From contig NZ_CAJYQD010000031.1 in assembly GCF_913776855.1 (NCBI RefSeq), forward strand, positions 1 to 64,000: 64,000 nt of DNA. Direction: 5' to 3'. Positions within the stretch are counted from its first letter, which is position 1, and the number at the start of each line of letters is the position of its first letter. This DNA is from an uncultured Sphingomonas sp. (GTDB taxonomy: Bacteria; Pseudomonadota; Alphaproteobacteria; Sphingomonadales; Sphingomonadaceae). The translations under genes were made by a program, and so were the position numbers. This document shows positions 6,249 to 18,300 of the stretch, one piece after another. The notes beneath the pieces are model-generated. The model saw only the letters and a list, made by a program, of their open reading frames with translations. It made no database searches and was not told the DNA's origin.

Positions 6249-8768
6249 CTAGTAGATTCCCCCTTCGCGTTGCAAGAAGTCGCTGTCGCGCGGTTGCGCT
6301 GCCTTCACCTGTGGCGCGGCGCGGGTCGGATCGCGGGTGACGGGGGCGCGGGCTTCGCCAAGGCGGCCGCTGGCGCGGCGGGCCTCGGTCTCGGGCTTGA
6401 ACGCTTCCCAGATGATCGCCGCCTTGGGGTCGGTCGTCGGCCAGCCGCCATAGACCGGGCGGCCGCTGGCGCGGTCGATGCGGACCATGCGGATGCCGGC
6501 GGGGGCACGGAACGGCAGCACCTCCATGTCCTTGTACGCCTTCATCGCGAACGCCTTGTAGATCGGCGCGGCGATCGTCCCGCCCTGTGCATAGCCGCCC
6601 AAGTTGCGCGGGGTGTCGAAGCCCAGATACAGGCCGGCGATCATCTGCGGCGATCCGCCGACGAACCACACGTCGGTGGGACCGGTCGAGGTGCCGGTCT
6701 TGCCCATGATCGGACGGTTCAGGTCGCGCAGCGTCGTGGCGGTACCGCGCTGGATCACCCCTTCCATGATATGCACCATCTGGTACGCGCTCATCGCATC
6801 GACGACCTGTCGCGACTTGATCTGCGGGCGAGGCATCGGCCTGCCGTCCCAGTCGGGCGCGTTGCAGCGGTCGCAGGCGCGCCAGTTTTCGGGCAGGATC
6901 ACCTTGCCACGCCGGTCCTGCACGAAATCGATGACGCTGGGCTTCAGCTCGCGGCCCTGGTTCGCCAGGATCGAATAGGCGTTGACCATGCGCATGACGG
7001 TCGTCTCGCCCGCGCCCAGTGCGTAGGAGAGATAGGGCGGGAATTTCTCATCGCTGACGCCGACGCGCTGGATCAGGTCGTTGACCTTGTCCATGCCGGT
7101 CTGCGCCGCCGCGCGCACCGTCATCAGGTTGCGCGACTGTTCGACGCCCCAGCGCATCGTGTGCGGGCCGGCGCCGCCGCCGCCGAAGTTGCGGAAGCAT
7201 TTCTGGCCCAGCCGCCCGCCCTGGTTCACGCAGAACGGGCCGTCGACGATGATCGAGGCCGGGGTCATCCCCGCCTCCAGCGCGGCGGCATAGACGATCG
7301 GCTTGATCGTCGATCCGGGCTGGCGCATCGCCTGCGTTGCGCGGTTGAACGACTGGATGCGGCTGTCGAAGCCGCCCTGCATCGCGAGGATGCGACCGGT
7401 GCGCGGGTCCTCCACCACCATGCCGCCCGAGACGCGCGGGACCGAGCGCAGCGACCATTGCGACCCGGCGGGGGCGACCGCGAGGATGTCGCCCGGCTGG
7501 ATCGCGGCAAAGGCGGTACCGCCCTGCCCCCGGACCGGCATCACCGCATTGCCGCGCGGCAGGACGCCGGTACGCCCGTCGGCAAAGCCGATCCGTGCCT
7601 CGCCGCCATCCTTCGCGATGACGATCGCCGCCTGCCAGTCCTGATAATCGAGGGCGATGTTGGTGTTGAGCAGAACCGACTGCCAGTTGTCGTCGTCGAC
7701 CTCGGCGCGCGGCTTGTTCAGCGGACCCGACCAGCCGCGCCCCGAATCGAACCGGATCAGGCCGCTGCGCAGCGCGTCCTGCGCATCTTCCTGCAGCTTG
7801 GGGTCGAGCGAGGTGCGCACCCACAGGCCGCCGGCATAGACGCTGTACGGGCCGTCCTTCGCATTCTCGCCGAACTGGTTGAGGAGCTGGCGGCGGACTT
7901 CCTCGATGAAATAGCCGCCGGCGGTTTCCTTGCGCGGGGTCTGGCGCGGGATGGTGCCGAGCGGCTGGGCGACCGCGTTGGCGCGCTGGGCCGGCGTGAT
8001 GAAGCCGTTGCGCTCCATTTCGCCCAGCACCCAGTTGCGCCGGGCGATCGCGCGGTCATAGCCGCGCTCGGGCGTATAGTTGGACGGCCCCTTGGGCAGG
8101 ATCGCCAGATAGGCCATTTGCGGCAGCGTCAGCTCGCGCAGTTCCTTGCCGAAATAGGCGTGGGACGCCGCTTCGACGCCGAACGCATTCCGGCCGAGCG
8201 CGATCTGGTTGAGATAGAGTTCGAGGATCTGCTGCTTGGTCAGCGCGCTTTCGATGCGATAGGCGAGCAGCGCTTCCTTCGCTTTCCGGACATAGCTGAC
8301 CTCGTTGGTCAGCAGCAGGTTCTTCGCCACCTGTTGCGTGATGGTCGACGCGCCGATCGGGCGGCCGTTGCGCGTCAGGTTGGTGAACATCGCCGCCGCG
8401 ATGCCGGGATAATCGACGCCGTGATGTTCGAAGAAGGTGCGATCCTCGGCAGCGAGGAACGCCTTTACCAGCAGCGGCGGATATTCGGCATAGGACAGCT
8501 GCACGCGGCGTTCGCGGGCATAGCTGTGGATCGGATCGCCCTCGATTCCGCGCACATTGGTCGGCAGCGGCGGTTCGTAGGCGCGCAGCGAATCGACCGA
8601 TGGCAGCGTGCGCCACAGCAACAGCCAGATGAGGAACACACCGATCCCGGCCAGCAGGAAGGCGATGGCCGGCAGGCGGAACCACCACCGTCGCCGGATA
8701 CGGGCGAAACGGGCGCGCCGGCCGGATCGGGCGGCGTCGGGAGTGGCTTCGGTGTCGGATACGCTCAT
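6249..8768 (-). CDS. mrcA: penicillin-binding protein 1A (class A, bifunctional)
   Basis: 839-aa inner-membrane peptidoglycan synthase. A basic N terminus and one membrane helix (about residues 31-52) precede the GT51 glycosyltransferase (EDRTFFEHHGVDY, catalytic Glu 108; STITQQVAKN). An OB-like insertion follows, then the transpeptidase with PGSTIKP (nucleophile near 485), SRN and KTGTS (near 690). Length and order match PBP1A. The C-terminal tail is charged. A second class A PBP gene is at 28,367, so the cell has at least two. Upstream, 8769-8965 holds repeat copy 2. Confidence 0.96.
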   Translation of the reverse strand: MSVSDTEATPDAARSGRRARFARIRRRWWFRLPAIAFLLAGIGVFLIWLLLWRTLPSVDSLRAYEPPLPTNVRGIEGDPIHSYARERRVQLSYAEYPPLLVKAFLAAEDRTFFEHHGVDYPGIAAAMFTNLTRNGRPIGASTITQQVAKNLLLTNEVSYVRKAKEALLAYRIESALTKQQILELYLNQIALGRNAFGVEAASHAYFGKELRELTLPQMAYLAILPKGPSNYTPERGYDRAIARRNWVLGEMERNGFITPAQRANAVAQPLGTIPRQTPRKETAGGYFIEEVRRQLLNQFGENAKDGPYSVYAGGLWVRTSLDPKLQEDAQDALRSGLIRFDSGRGWSGPLNKPRAEVDDDNWQSVLLNTNIALDYQDWQAAIVIAKDGGEARIGFADGRTGVLPRGNAVMPVRGQGGTAFAAIQPGDILAVAPAGSQWSLRSVPRVSGGMVVEDPRTGRILAMQGGFDSRIQSFNRATQAMRQPGSTIKPIVYAAALEAGMTPASIIVDGPFCVNQGGRLGQKCFRNFGGGGAGPHTMRWGVEQSRNLMTVRAAAQTGMDKVNDLIQRVGVSDEKFPPYLSYALGAGETTVMRMVNAYSILANQGRELKPSVIDFVQDRRGKVILPENWRACDRCNAPDWDGRPMPRPQIKSRQVVDAMSAYQMVHIMEGVIQRGTATTLRDLNRPIMGKTGTSTGPTDVWFVGGSPQMIAGLYLGFDTPRNLGGYAQGGTIAAPIYKAFAMKAYKDMEVLPFRAPAGIRMVRIDRASGRPVYGGWPTTDPKAAIIWEAFKPETEARRASGRLGEARAPVTRDPTRAAPQVKAAQPRDSDFLQREGGIY

Positions 8769-8837
8769 CGCCCGCGCGGTTTAGCAGGTTTGGGCGTGGG
8801 GGAAAGCGGGGCGTTTCTTGGGCCTCGCCCCGGATAC

Positions 8838-8918
8838 GTCATCCCAGCGAAGGCTGGGATCTTCCGGTTGTAGCGCGGGACAGGGGTCGATGGAGGCCCC
8901 AGCCTGCGCTGGGACGAC
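8838..8918. repeat. double-hairpin palindromic repeat, copy 2
   Basis: GTCATCCCAGC-gaag-GCTGGGAT and, about 35 bp on, GCCCCAGC-ctgc-GCTGGGACGAC form the two-hairpin architecture with a gtc/gac outer boundary. It lies between the PBP gene and the merR gene, both on the minus strand. Confidence 0.78.
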
Positions 8919-8965
8919 GCTTTGGGGAAGCGGGATAGCGGATCAGGTCTAGGGCGACGAAAGGC

Positions 8966-9322
8966 CTATTGATCCACCGCCAGCGCGTCGGACAGCAGCG
9001 CCCGGATCGCGCGCAGTTCCGTGATGCGGGCGGCGCGGCGGGGTGCAGGCGCGACCGGCAGCGGCGCCTTTGCCTCCTGCGCCAGCAATTGCTGCACGCC
9101 GCGCACGGTATAGCCCTGTTCGCCCAGCAGGCTGTGGATGCGGCGCAGCAGCGCGACGTCCTCCGGCCGGTAATGGCGGCGGTCGCCGGCGCGGGTCAGC
9201 GGCTTGATCTGCGGGAAGCGCCCTTCCCAATAGCGCAGCTTGTGCTGCGGCACCCCCAGATCGCGCGCGACCTCGCCGATCGTGCGATAGGCGCCGGCCG
9301 ATTTGTCGACGGGGGGCGCCAA
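8966..9322 (-). CDS. MerR family transcriptional regulator
   Basis: 118 aa. A winged helix of the MerR type fills about residues 12-80 ([25 protein letters not shown], then the wing [16 protein letters not shown]). The short C-terminal tail has no effector domain and no metal-binding cysteines, so the signal is unknown. The initiation codon is probably TTG at 9322, since no ATG exists in a suitable place. It follows ihfA by 10 bp; the order plsX-fabH-ihfA-merR is a conserved alphaproteobacterial cluster in which this gene is commonly annotated simply as MerR. Confidence 0.88.
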   Translation of the reverse strand: MAPPVDKSAGAYRTIGEVARDLGVPQHKLRYWEGRFPQIKPLTRAGDRRHYRPEDVALLRRIHSLLGEQGYTVRGVQQLLAQEAKAPLPVAPAPRRAARITELRAIRALLSDALAVDQ

Positions 9323-9332
9323 CCCGCCCCGA

Positions 9333-9632
9333 TCAGCCCGCCGCGACGATGCGGTCGCGCATCATCTGGCTGGCACGGAAGGTCAGGACGCGGCGCGGGG
9401 CGATCGGCACTTCGACGCCGGTCTTGGGATTGCGGCCGACGCGTTCGCCCTTGTCACGCAGGACGAAGCTGCCGAAGCCCGAAATCTTGACGTTCTCACC
9501 CTTCGACAGGGCTTCGCACATCGCGCCCAGAATCTGTTCGACCACACGGGCGGAATCGGCGCGCGACAACCCGATTTCGCGGTGCATTTCCTCGGCGAGG
9601 TCCGCGCGGGTCAGCGTGCTGTCGGATGCCAT
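9333..9632 (-). CDS. ihfA: integration host factor subunit alpha
   Basis: 99-aa DNA-bending protein that forms IHF with IhfB and acts in recombination, replication initiation and transcription. It starts [20 protein letters not shown] and contains the HU/IHF signature [25 protein letters not shown] split over residues of about 45-70, with the beta arm and proline that intercalates into DNA. The ATG at 9632 is chosen because GAGGG lies upstream; a longer frame to 9692 adds unrelated residues. Located between fabH and merR on the same strand. Confidence 0.95.
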   Translation of the reverse strand: MASDSTLTRADLAEEMHREIGLSRADSARVVEQILGAMCEALSKGENVKISGFGSFVLRDKGERVGRNPKTGVEVPIAPRRVLTFRASQMMRDRIVAAG

Positions 9633-9705
9633 CGGTTCTAGTCCCTCTTCGAAATACCACGAACCGGTAGCACGGCGTATACGAAGTTTCAAAAATACGA
9701 AAGGA

Positions 9706-10677
9706 TTACCAACGCACTACGGCGGCGCCCCAGGTAAAGCCACCCCCCATCGCCTCCAGCACGACGATGTCGCCGCGCTTGATCCGCCCGTCCTTCACCG
9801 CGACGTCGAGCGCGAGCGGAACCGAGGCGGCGGATGTGTTGGCGTGACGGTCGACGGTGACCACGACCTTTTCCGGTGCGAGGTTCAGCTTGCGCGCGGT
9901 CGCATCGAGGATGCGGGCGTTCGCCTGGTGCGGCACGACCCAATCGACATCGGCCGGGGTCAGGCCGGCAAGGTCGAGCGATTCGCCCATGACCGTGGCG
10001 AGGTTCACCACCGCGTGGCGGAACACTTCCTTGCCCTTCATCCTGAGCTTGCCGACGGTGCCGGTGGTCGACGGACCGCCATCGACATAGAGCAGCTGGT
10101 TGTGGCGGCCATCGGCGTGGAGCCGGGTCGACAGGATGCCGCGGGGCGTATCGGCGGCGGCATCGTCCTCCGCCTCCAGCACGATCGCGCCGGCACCGTC
10201 ACCGAACAGGACGCAGGTGGTGCGATCCTCCCAGTCGAGGATGCGGCTAAAGGTTTCCGCACCGATAACGAGCGCACGGCGATGGACGCCTGCGCGCAGC
10301 ATCGAATCGGCGACCTGCACCGCGTACAGGAAGCCCGAACACACCGCCGCCACGTCGAACGCGACGCAATCGTCGATGCCGAGCGCCGCCTGCACCTTGG
10401 TCGCAGTCGCCGGGAAGGTCTGGTCCGGGGTGGCAGTCGCCAGCACGATCAGGTCGATCTGCGCCGGCTCCAGCCCGGCGGCCGCGATCGCGGCACGCGC
10501 GGCATCGGTCGCGAGCGTCGCGGTCGTCTCATGCTCGGCGGCGATATGGCGGAACCGGATGCCGGTACGCTCGACGATCCATTCGTCGGACGTGTCGACG
10601 CGCTCGGCAAGGTCGGCATTGGACACGCGGTTGGCGGGCAGCGCCGATCCGGTGCCGGTGACGATCGCGCGCATCAT
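9706..10677 (-). CDS. fabH: beta-ketoacyl-ACP synthase III
   Basis: Starts fatty-acid synthesis by condensing acetyl-CoA with malonyl-ACP. The 323-aa protein has the catalytic triad of the family: Cys113 in AAVCSGF, His in [10 protein letters not shown] and Asn in HANTSAAS. The first codons are ATGATG; the first ATG overlaps the plsX stop by ATGA at 10674-10677, indicating coupled translation. Length is normal. It belongs to the rpmF-plsX-fabH operon, which links ribosome, phospholipid and fatty-acid synthesis. Confidence 0.97.
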   Translation of the reverse strand: MMRAIVTGTGSALPANRVSNADLAERVDTSDEWIVERTGIRFRHIAAEHETTATLATDAARAAIAAAGLEPAQIDLIVLATATPDQTFPATATKVQAALGIDDCVAFDVAAVCSGFLYAVQVADSMLRAGVHRRALVIGAETFSRILDWEDRTTCVLFGDGAGAIVLEAEDDAAADTPRGILSTRLHADGRHNQLLYVDGGPSTTGTVGKLRMKGKEVFRHAVVNLATVMGESLDLAGLTPADVDWVVPHQANARILDATARKLNLAPEKVVVTVDRHANTSAASVPLALDVAVKDGRIKRGDIVVLEAMGGGFTWGAAVVRW

Positions 10678-11705
10678 GCTGCCTGTGCCTCGATACCGGC
10701 CAGATCGCTGGCGATGCTGCGGGTCAGGTCGTCGCGGACCATCTTCGCCGCGACCTGGATCGCGTTCGACACGCCGATCGCATTGGCGCTGCCATGGCTC
10801 TTCACCACCAGCCCGTTTAGGCCGAGAAAGACCGCGCCATTATGGTTGTTGGGGTCCAGATGGTGGCGCAGCAGGTCGGTCGCGGGCTTGGAAATCAGGA
10901 ACCCGATCTTCGAGCGCACCGACGAACGGAACGCCCGCTTGAGCAGGTCGCCGACGAAGCGTGCCGTGCCCTCCGCCGTCTTGAGCGCGATATTGCCCGA
11001 GAAACCGTCGCACACGACGACATCGACCTGTCCGCGCGACAGGCGATCCCCCTCGATATAGCCGGTGAAGGTCATCGGCAGATGGGGGGATGCGCGCAGC
11101 GTCGCCGCCGCGTCCCGCACGCTGTCGATCCCCTTCAGCTCCTCGGTCCCGATGTTCAGCAGCGCGACGCGCGGCGAATCGAGGTCGAGCGCGGTGCGGG
11201 CATAGGCCGCGCCCATCACCGCGAACTGGACGAGATTGCGGGCATCGCACTCGGCATTGGCGCCGAGGTCGAGCATGACGAGATCGTTGTCGCCGAGGCT
11301 CGGCAACAGCGCCGCCAGCGCCGGACGATCGATGCCGGGCATGGTACGCAGCGCAAGCTTGGCCATCGCCATCAGCGCGCCGGTATTGCCCGACGACACG
11401 GCGGCGGCGGCACGCCCCTGCTTCACCAGGTTGATGGCGATCCCCATCGACGTGGTTTTCGCCCGGCGGATCGCCTGGCTGGGCTTGTCGGAAGAGCCGA
11501 CAACCTCAGGCGCGTGGACGATCTCCGACGCGGCACTGAGGTTGGGATGCGATTCGAGACCGGCACGAATCGCCGCCTCGTCGCCGACCAGCAGGAACCG
11601 CATCGATTCGTGGCGTCGCCGGGCATGGGCGACGCCAGCGAGCATGGTGGCAAGCCCTTCGTCACCGCCCATCGCGTCGATGGCGATCCAGGACCCGTCA
11701 GCCAT
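10674..11705 (-). CDS. plsX: phosphate acyltransferase PlsX
   Basis: Makes acyl-phosphate from acyl-ACP, the acyl donor for the first step of phospholipid synthesis at the membrane. The 343-aa product begins [24 protein letters not shown], the typical PlsX N terminus, and contains [22 protein letters not shown] and [13 protein letters not shown]. Length is as expected. It overlaps fabH at its 3' end and follows rpmF after 27 bp, the usual bacterial arrangement. Confidence 0.97.
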   Translation of the reverse strand: MADGSWIAIDAMGGDEGLATMLAGVAHARRRHESMRFLLVGDEAAIRAGLESHPNLSAASEIVHAPEVVGSSDKPSQAIRRAKTTSMGIAINLVKQGRAAAAVSSGNTGALMAMAKLALRTMPGIDRPALAALLPSLGDNDLVMLDLGANAECDARNLVQFAVMGAAYARTALDLDSPRVALLNIGTEELKGIDSVRDAAATLRASPHLPMTFTGYIEGDRLSRGQVDVVVCDGFSGNIALKTAEGTARFVGDLLKRAFRSSVRSKIGFLISKPATDLLRHHLDPNNHNGAVFLGLNGLVVKSHGSANAIGVSNAIQVAAKMVRDDLTRSIASDLAGIEAQAA

Positions 11706-11732
11706 GCGTGCTTCCCTGTCCGGTTGCGCGGT

Positions 11733-11912
11733 TTACGCGTCGACCGAGACGACTTCGCGACCGTTATAGTGGCCGCAAGCGGTGCAGAGGTTATGCGGAC
11801 GCTTCAGTTCGCCACAGTTCGGGCACTCCTGGAACGACTCGATGCTCAGCGAATCGTGGCTGCGACGCATACCGCGCTTCGAGGGCGAGGTCTTTCTCTT
11901 GGGAACTGCCAT
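11733..11912 (-). CDS. rpmF: 50S ribosomal protein L32
   Basis: 59 aa, starting [20 protein letters not shown] and ending GREVVSVDA. Two cysteine pairs (CPNC at 30-33 and CTAC at 43-46) form the zinc knuckle. A structural protein of the large ribosomal subunit. AAAGGTG lies just upstream of the ATG. It heads the rpmF-plsX-fabH cluster. A perfect 8-bp hairpin in its leader (11938-11959) may influence expression. Confidence 0.97.
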   Translation of the reverse strand: MAVPKRKTSPSKRGMRRSHDSLSIESFQECPNCGELKRPHNLCTACGHYNGREVVSVDA

Positions 11913-11937
11913 TTCGGCACCTTTATTACGTGGGTAT

Positions 11938-11959
11938 CAGTTGGTTTCGCTACCAACTG
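11938..11959 (-). promoter_or_regulatory. hairpin in the rpmF leader
   Basis: CAGTTGGT-6 nt-ACCAACTG is a perfect 8-bp stem about 25 nt upstream of the rpmF start codon on the minus strand. It could be a translational control element or the end of an upstream transcript; no U-run follows. Function is inference. Confidence 0.4.
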
Positions 11960-12222
11960 ACGGCGCGGCCCAGGCAAGTGCCGGACCACAGTGCGAGGCC
12001 GGCAACCCGCCGGACCGGCAGACAGGCTGGTCGCGAAGCGAACCGCGCCTATAGCGTTTTCGTGCGCGGTTGCAAGCATTGGGTTGGCGTGTGCTGTCGA
12101 GAACCCTTCGACAAACAGCGTCACCCCAGCGCAGGCTGGGGTCTCTCGCGGATAGCGCAGAACAGGAGCCACAGGGAGGCCCCAGCCTGCGCTGGGGTGA
12201 CGTTTGCGGCGCCCGTTGTCGG
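11960..12222. other. noncoding gap upstream of rpmF
   Basis: The gap between the rpmF start and the MBL hydrolase gene is about 310 bp. Besides the leader hairpin it holds a small TGTCGA-gaaccct-TCGACA hairpin at 12095-12113 and repeat copy 3. The rpmF promoter must be here but I cannot fix it. No RNA gene is recognised. Confidence 0.5.
12119..12202. repeat. double-hairpin palindromic repeat, copy 3
   Basis: CGTCACCCCAGC-gcag-GCTGGGGT and CCCCAGC-ctgc-GCTGGGGTGACG form an 84-bp element with perfect CGTCA/TGACG ends. It has the same length and ends as copy 6, which lies inside a gene. Confidence 0.85.
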
Positions 12223-12894
12223 TTATCTGGCGAGTACCGCATCCCCCACGAACGGATTCGTCGCGCGTTCATGGCCGAAGGTGCTGCCCGGACCATGGCC
12301 CGGCACGAACGCGACGTCGTCGCCCAGCGGCCACAGCTTGGTCACGACCGAATCGAGCAGCGCCTGATGGTCGGACAGCGGAAAGTCGGTGCGGCCGACC
12401 GATCCCTGGAACAGCACGTCGCCGACCAGCGCGAATCGGGCTTCTTCGTGGAAGAAGATCACATGGCCCGGCGTATGGCCCGGCGTCTCGTACACCGACA
12501 GGACCGCCTCGCCGACCGTCACCGTATCGCCCTCGACCAGCCAGCGGTCGGGTTCGAACGGCACGCCGCGCAGTCCCCAGCGCTTGCCATCCTCGTCCAG
12601 CCGCGCGATCCAGAAGCGATCTGCCTCGTGCGGCCCCTCGATCGGCACGCCCAGCTGCTCGGCGAGCGGCTTCGCCTCGCCACAATGGTCGATATGGCCG
12701 TGGGTCAGCAGGATTTTTTCGATCGTCACCCCCTGCTGCTCGGCAGCCGCCAGCAGGCGCGGCAGGTCGCCGCCGGGATCGACGAACGCGCCGCGCATCG
12801 TCTTCGTACACCACAACAACGTGCAGTTCTGCTGGAGCGGGGTCACCGGGATGATCGCCGCGCGGATCGGGGATGGGGTCATGGGCGATGCCAT
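12223..12894 (-). CDS. MBL-fold metallohydrolase (glyoxalase II-like)
   Basis: About 223 aa. The metallo-beta-lactamase metal motif is complete: THGHIDHCG (HxHxDH), ETPGHTPGH, GDVLF and VPGHGP supply the histidine and aspartate ligands. It fits the YcbL-type small hydroxyacylglutathione hydrolase subfamily, though substrate is not proven. The start is uncertain: ATG at 12894 is used, an internal ATG at 12882 gives MTPSPIRAAIIPVTPLQQN, and a third lies at 12918. Divergent from pabB. Confidence 0.85.
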   Translation of the reverse strand: MASPMTPSPIRAAIIPVTPLQQNCTLLWCTKTMRGAFVDPGGDLPRLLAAAEQQGVTIEKILLTHGHIDHCGEAKPLAEQLGVPIEGPHEADRFWIARLDEDGKRWGLRGVPFEPDRWLVEGDTVTVGEAVLSVYETPGHTPGHVIFFHEEARFALVGDVLFQGSVGRTDFPLSDHQALLDSVVTKLWPLGDDVAFVPGHGPGSTFGHERATNPFVGDAVLAR

Positions 12895-13037
12895 ATCGCT
12901 TGTCGTCCGATCCGGCAAAGCCGGATCATGGCGGTACCGGCCCGCCTCTATGGAAGTCGATCAGACTTAATGCCACGTACACAAAGGCGCGTCACAATGC
13001 TTGCCCCGCGCGCGCGCAACCGGCACAGCGTGGGTGG

Positions 13038-16033
<2,996 letters not shown>

Positions 16034-16064
16034 TTCGGCTTTCGCAACGGACTATTAGGGGCTG

Positions 16065-16096
16065 GTCCCTATCATGACGCCAGTTGTGATAGGGAC
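16065..16096 (+). promoter_or_regulatory. inverted repeat masking the RBS of the diguanylate cyclase gene
   Basis: GTCCCTATCA (16065-16074) and TGATAGGGAC (16087-16096) form a perfect 10-bp dyad with a 12-nt spacer. The right arm contains the AGGGA Shine-Dalgarno sequence of the ATG at 16100, so an RNA stem would hide it. A protein-binding dyad or an aspC transcript end is also possible; no U-run follows. Confidence 0.65.
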
Positions 16097-16099
16097 TCC

Positions 16100-17281
16100 A
16101 TGCTCCTCGATATTTCCACCCTGTATGTCATGGTCGCATTGTGTTCGGTGGTTGCGGGGATCGTCCACCTGACCGCCGCGGCCGGCGGCCGGTTCGATTC
16201 ATGGGCGAACTGGTGGGGCTGCGGACATCTGCTGCTGGGGGTAAGCGCGGTTGCCCCGCTGCTGCGCTGGCTGCACATCCCCGGACTGTTGCCGATCGGC
16301 AATGCGATCGCCGCGGCCAGCTATGGCGTGATCTATATCGGGATGCGCCGGTTCGCCGATCCGGCGGCGCCGGTGCGACCCTGGATCGTCCTGGCCTGGA
16401 TCGTCGCGCTGCCGTTGCTGTTCTGGTCCGATCCCGCCGGGATGGGCCAGCGGATCGCCTATTTGAACGTCATCCGGTCGCTGTTCGACGTGGCGACGGT
16501 GGTGCTGGCCATGCGCATCGCCCGACAGGACGCGCTGCGCACCGGATGGATCGTGGCGGTCATGTTCGCGATGACCGTTCCGATGTTCCTCGGCCGTGCC
16601 TGGCTGGCGGTCACCGGGCAACTGGGGTCGGAACCGACCGGGATGCATGGCGGGCCTGCCGCCTGGATGGCGGCGGCGGCGATCGCGTTCATCATGTTCC
16701 GCGGCTTTTCGCTGCTGACGATGGATGCCGAACGCTGCGAACAGCGGCTGGCGATGCTGGCCGAACGCGACGGGCTGACCGGGGCCAGCAACCGCACCGC
16801 CTTCGACCGGGCCAGGCCCACATGGCGGGGCGATTGCGCGGTGCTGATGATCGACCTGAACCGGTTCAAGGCGTTGAACGATCGCCATGGCCACGCCGCC
16901 GGCGATGCCGCGCTGAAGGTCGCGACGCGGGCGGCGGTCGTTTCCATTCCGATGAACGGCCGGGTATTCCGCTGGGGCGGGGACGAATTCGTCTGCGTCC
17001 TGCCCGGAATGGACGCCCCGGCGGCAGCGGCGCTGGCGCAGGCGATCGCCGACCGCTTCACCCTGGAAACTGCCGCATTGTTCGGGGCCGATGACGGCGC
17101 CGATCTGAGCGTCGGCTGGGCCACCGGCCCCTGTGCGATGATCGACCGGCTGATCGAACAGGCGGACGAGCGGATGTACGCTCAAAAGCATCGCAACCGC
17201 CAACCGACACCGATCCCGCAACGCAGCGTTGCCGAATGCGCACCGTCCGCCCCCTTGATTTCGCAGTCGCAACATGGTTGA
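16100..17281 (+). CDS. membrane diguanylate cyclase (GGDEF)
   Basis: 393 aa. The N-terminal part (to about residue 210) holds several hydrophobic helices, an integral membrane sensor. The C-terminal GGDEF domain (about 225-375) has MIDLNRFKALNDRHGHAAGDA and an intact RWGGDEF (near 290), so cyclic di-GMP synthesis is expected. The RxxD inhibitory site normally five residues before GGDEF is missing (the sequence there is NGRVF), so product inhibition is probably lost. Its RBS lies inside a perfect dyad. No EAL domain or partner gene is adjacent. Confidence 0.9.
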   Translation: MLLDISTLYVMVALCSVVAGIVHLTAAAGGRFDSWANWWGCGHLLLGVSAVAPLLRWLHIPGLLPIGNAIAAASYGVIYIGMRRFADPAAPVRPWIVLAWIVALPLLFWSDPAGMGQRIAYLNVIRSLFDVATVVLAMRIARQDALRTGWIVAVMFAMTVPMFLGRAWLAVTGQLGSEPTGMHGGPAAWMAAAAIAFIMFRGFSLLTMDAERCEQRLAMLAERDGLTGASNRTAFDRARPTWRGDCAVLMIDLNRFKALNDRHGHAAGDAALKVATRAAVVSIPMNGRVFRWGGDEFVCVLPGMDAPAAAALAQAIADRFTLETAALFGADDGADLSVGWATGPCAMIDRLIEQADERMYAQKHRNRQPTPIPQRSVAECAPSAPLISQSQHG

Positions 17282-17295
17282 GGCTGTGCGCAACA

Positions 17296-17321
17296 TGAAC
17301 GGACGCGCCAGCGTCGGTTCA
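17296..17321. repeat. 26-nt palindrome downstream of the diguanylate cyclase gene
   Basis: TGAAC-g-GACGC-gcca-GCGTC-g-GTTCA is a near-perfect dyad (one G.G mismatch) 15 bp after the cyclase stop. It may be a transcript end or an operator for the following small gene. No U-run follows. Confidence 0.45.
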
Positions 17322-17431
17322 GCCCCGCAACCTATATCTTGCACTCGAACACGGACGACCCGCTGCTTTGGCACGGTCCGTCCGGCGCCGCGAACCATCC
17401 GGGAACGCGGGCGGGCAAGAGGATGAGACAG

Positions 17432-17578
17432 ATGACAGCCAAGCGCACCGGTTTCCTTCGCCATTTCGTCAGCGGCTTCGCACTCGGTGCGGTCGCGCTG
17501 GTCGCGGTGCAGGTCGCGGATCGCAGCGATGCGAAGTCGGTCCGTCCCGCACCGGCAGTGGTCGAGCGCATCGGTTGA
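17432..17578 (+). CDS. small predicted membrane or secreted peptide, 48 aa
   Basis: MTAKRTGFLRHFVSGFALG opens a 48-residue frame with a positively charged N terminus and one hydrophobic helix (about residues 13-29) ending near VADRSDA, then a short polar tail. AAGAGGA sits 8-9 nt before the ATG at 17432; an ATG at 17423 is an alternative. It lies 61 bp upstream of msrA on the same strand. I recognise no family. The charge, helix and RBS argue it is real, but the length leaves doubt. Confidence 0.5.
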   Translation: MTAKRTGFLRHFVSGFALGAVALVAVQVADRSDAKSVRPAPAVVERIG

Positions 17579-17639
17579 TCTGGCGGTGCGCCACCGCGCA
17601 CCCCATGTTGGTTCCCGGCATCCCCGGAGGAACCTTCCC

Positions 17640-18293
17640 ATGAAAGTCCTGCTGCCCGTTGCCATCGCCGCCATCGGCGTGGCTGCCCTGTCGATCCCGC
17701 CTGCGACCGCCGAACGTGCGGTCCCGATCCCCGCCGTCGCCAGCGACGTGCCCCCCACCCCCGGCATGGCCACCGCGGTCCTTGCCGGCGGCTGCTTCTG
17801 GGGCATGGAGGCGGTGTTCGAACGGGTGAAGGGCGTGAAATCGGTCGTCAGCGGCTATGCCGGGGGCGTGCGCCAAACCGCTACCTATGACCAGGTTTCG
17901 ACCGAACGCACCGGCCATGCCGAGGCGATTAGCATTACCTATGATCCGCGCATCGTCAGCTATGGCACGTTGCTGCGCATCTATTTCTCGGTCGCGCACG
18001 ATCCGACGCAGGTGAACGGGCAGCTTCCCGATTCGGGGCCGAGCTATCGATCCGCGATCTTTCCACAAACCCCGTCGCAGGCGCTGACCGCACGGCGCTA
18101 TATCGTACAGCTGACGCGGGCAAAGGCGTTCCCGAAACCGATCGCGACGAAGATCGAAAGCGGCGCCTTCTATCCGGCCGAGGCCTATCATCAGGACTTT
18201 GCCCGACGGAACCCGTCGCATCCCTATATCATGCGCTGGGACAAGCCGAAGGTCGCGGCGGCAAAGGCGGCCTATCCGCGGTTGGTCGGGTAG
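17640..18293 (+). CDS. msrA: peptide methionine sulfoxide reductase A, exported
   Basis: 217 aa. Reduces the S-epimer of methionine sulfoxide in proteins. A signal peptide (about residues 1-24, cleavage near PATA-ER) precedes a typical MsrA domain with GGCFWGMEAVF (catalytic Cys52), GYAGG, TERTGHAEAI and YHQDF. The signal implies a periplasmic enzyme, so electrons must come from an envelope redox partner; none is adjacent and no msrB is in the window. GAGGAA lies upstream of the ATG at 17640. Confidence 0.94.
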   Translation: MKVLLPVAIAAIGVAALSIPPATAERAVPIPAVASDVPPTPGMATAVLAGGCFWGMEAVFERVKGVKSVVSGYAGGVRQTATYDQVSTERTGHAEAISITYDPRIVSYGTLLRIYFSVAHDPTQVNGQLPDSGPSYRSAIFPQTPSQALTARRYIVQLTRAKAFPKPIATKIESGAFYPAEAYHQDFARRNPSHPYIMRWDKPKVAAAKAAYPRLVG

Positions 18294-18300
18294 AAGAATA

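Noticed and set aside
6270..8873. 867-codon open frame antisense to the class A PBP gene
   Set aside because: It mirrors a strongly supported PBP gene, has no recognisable domain and an Arg/Asp/Ala-heavy composition typical of high-GC antisense shadows.
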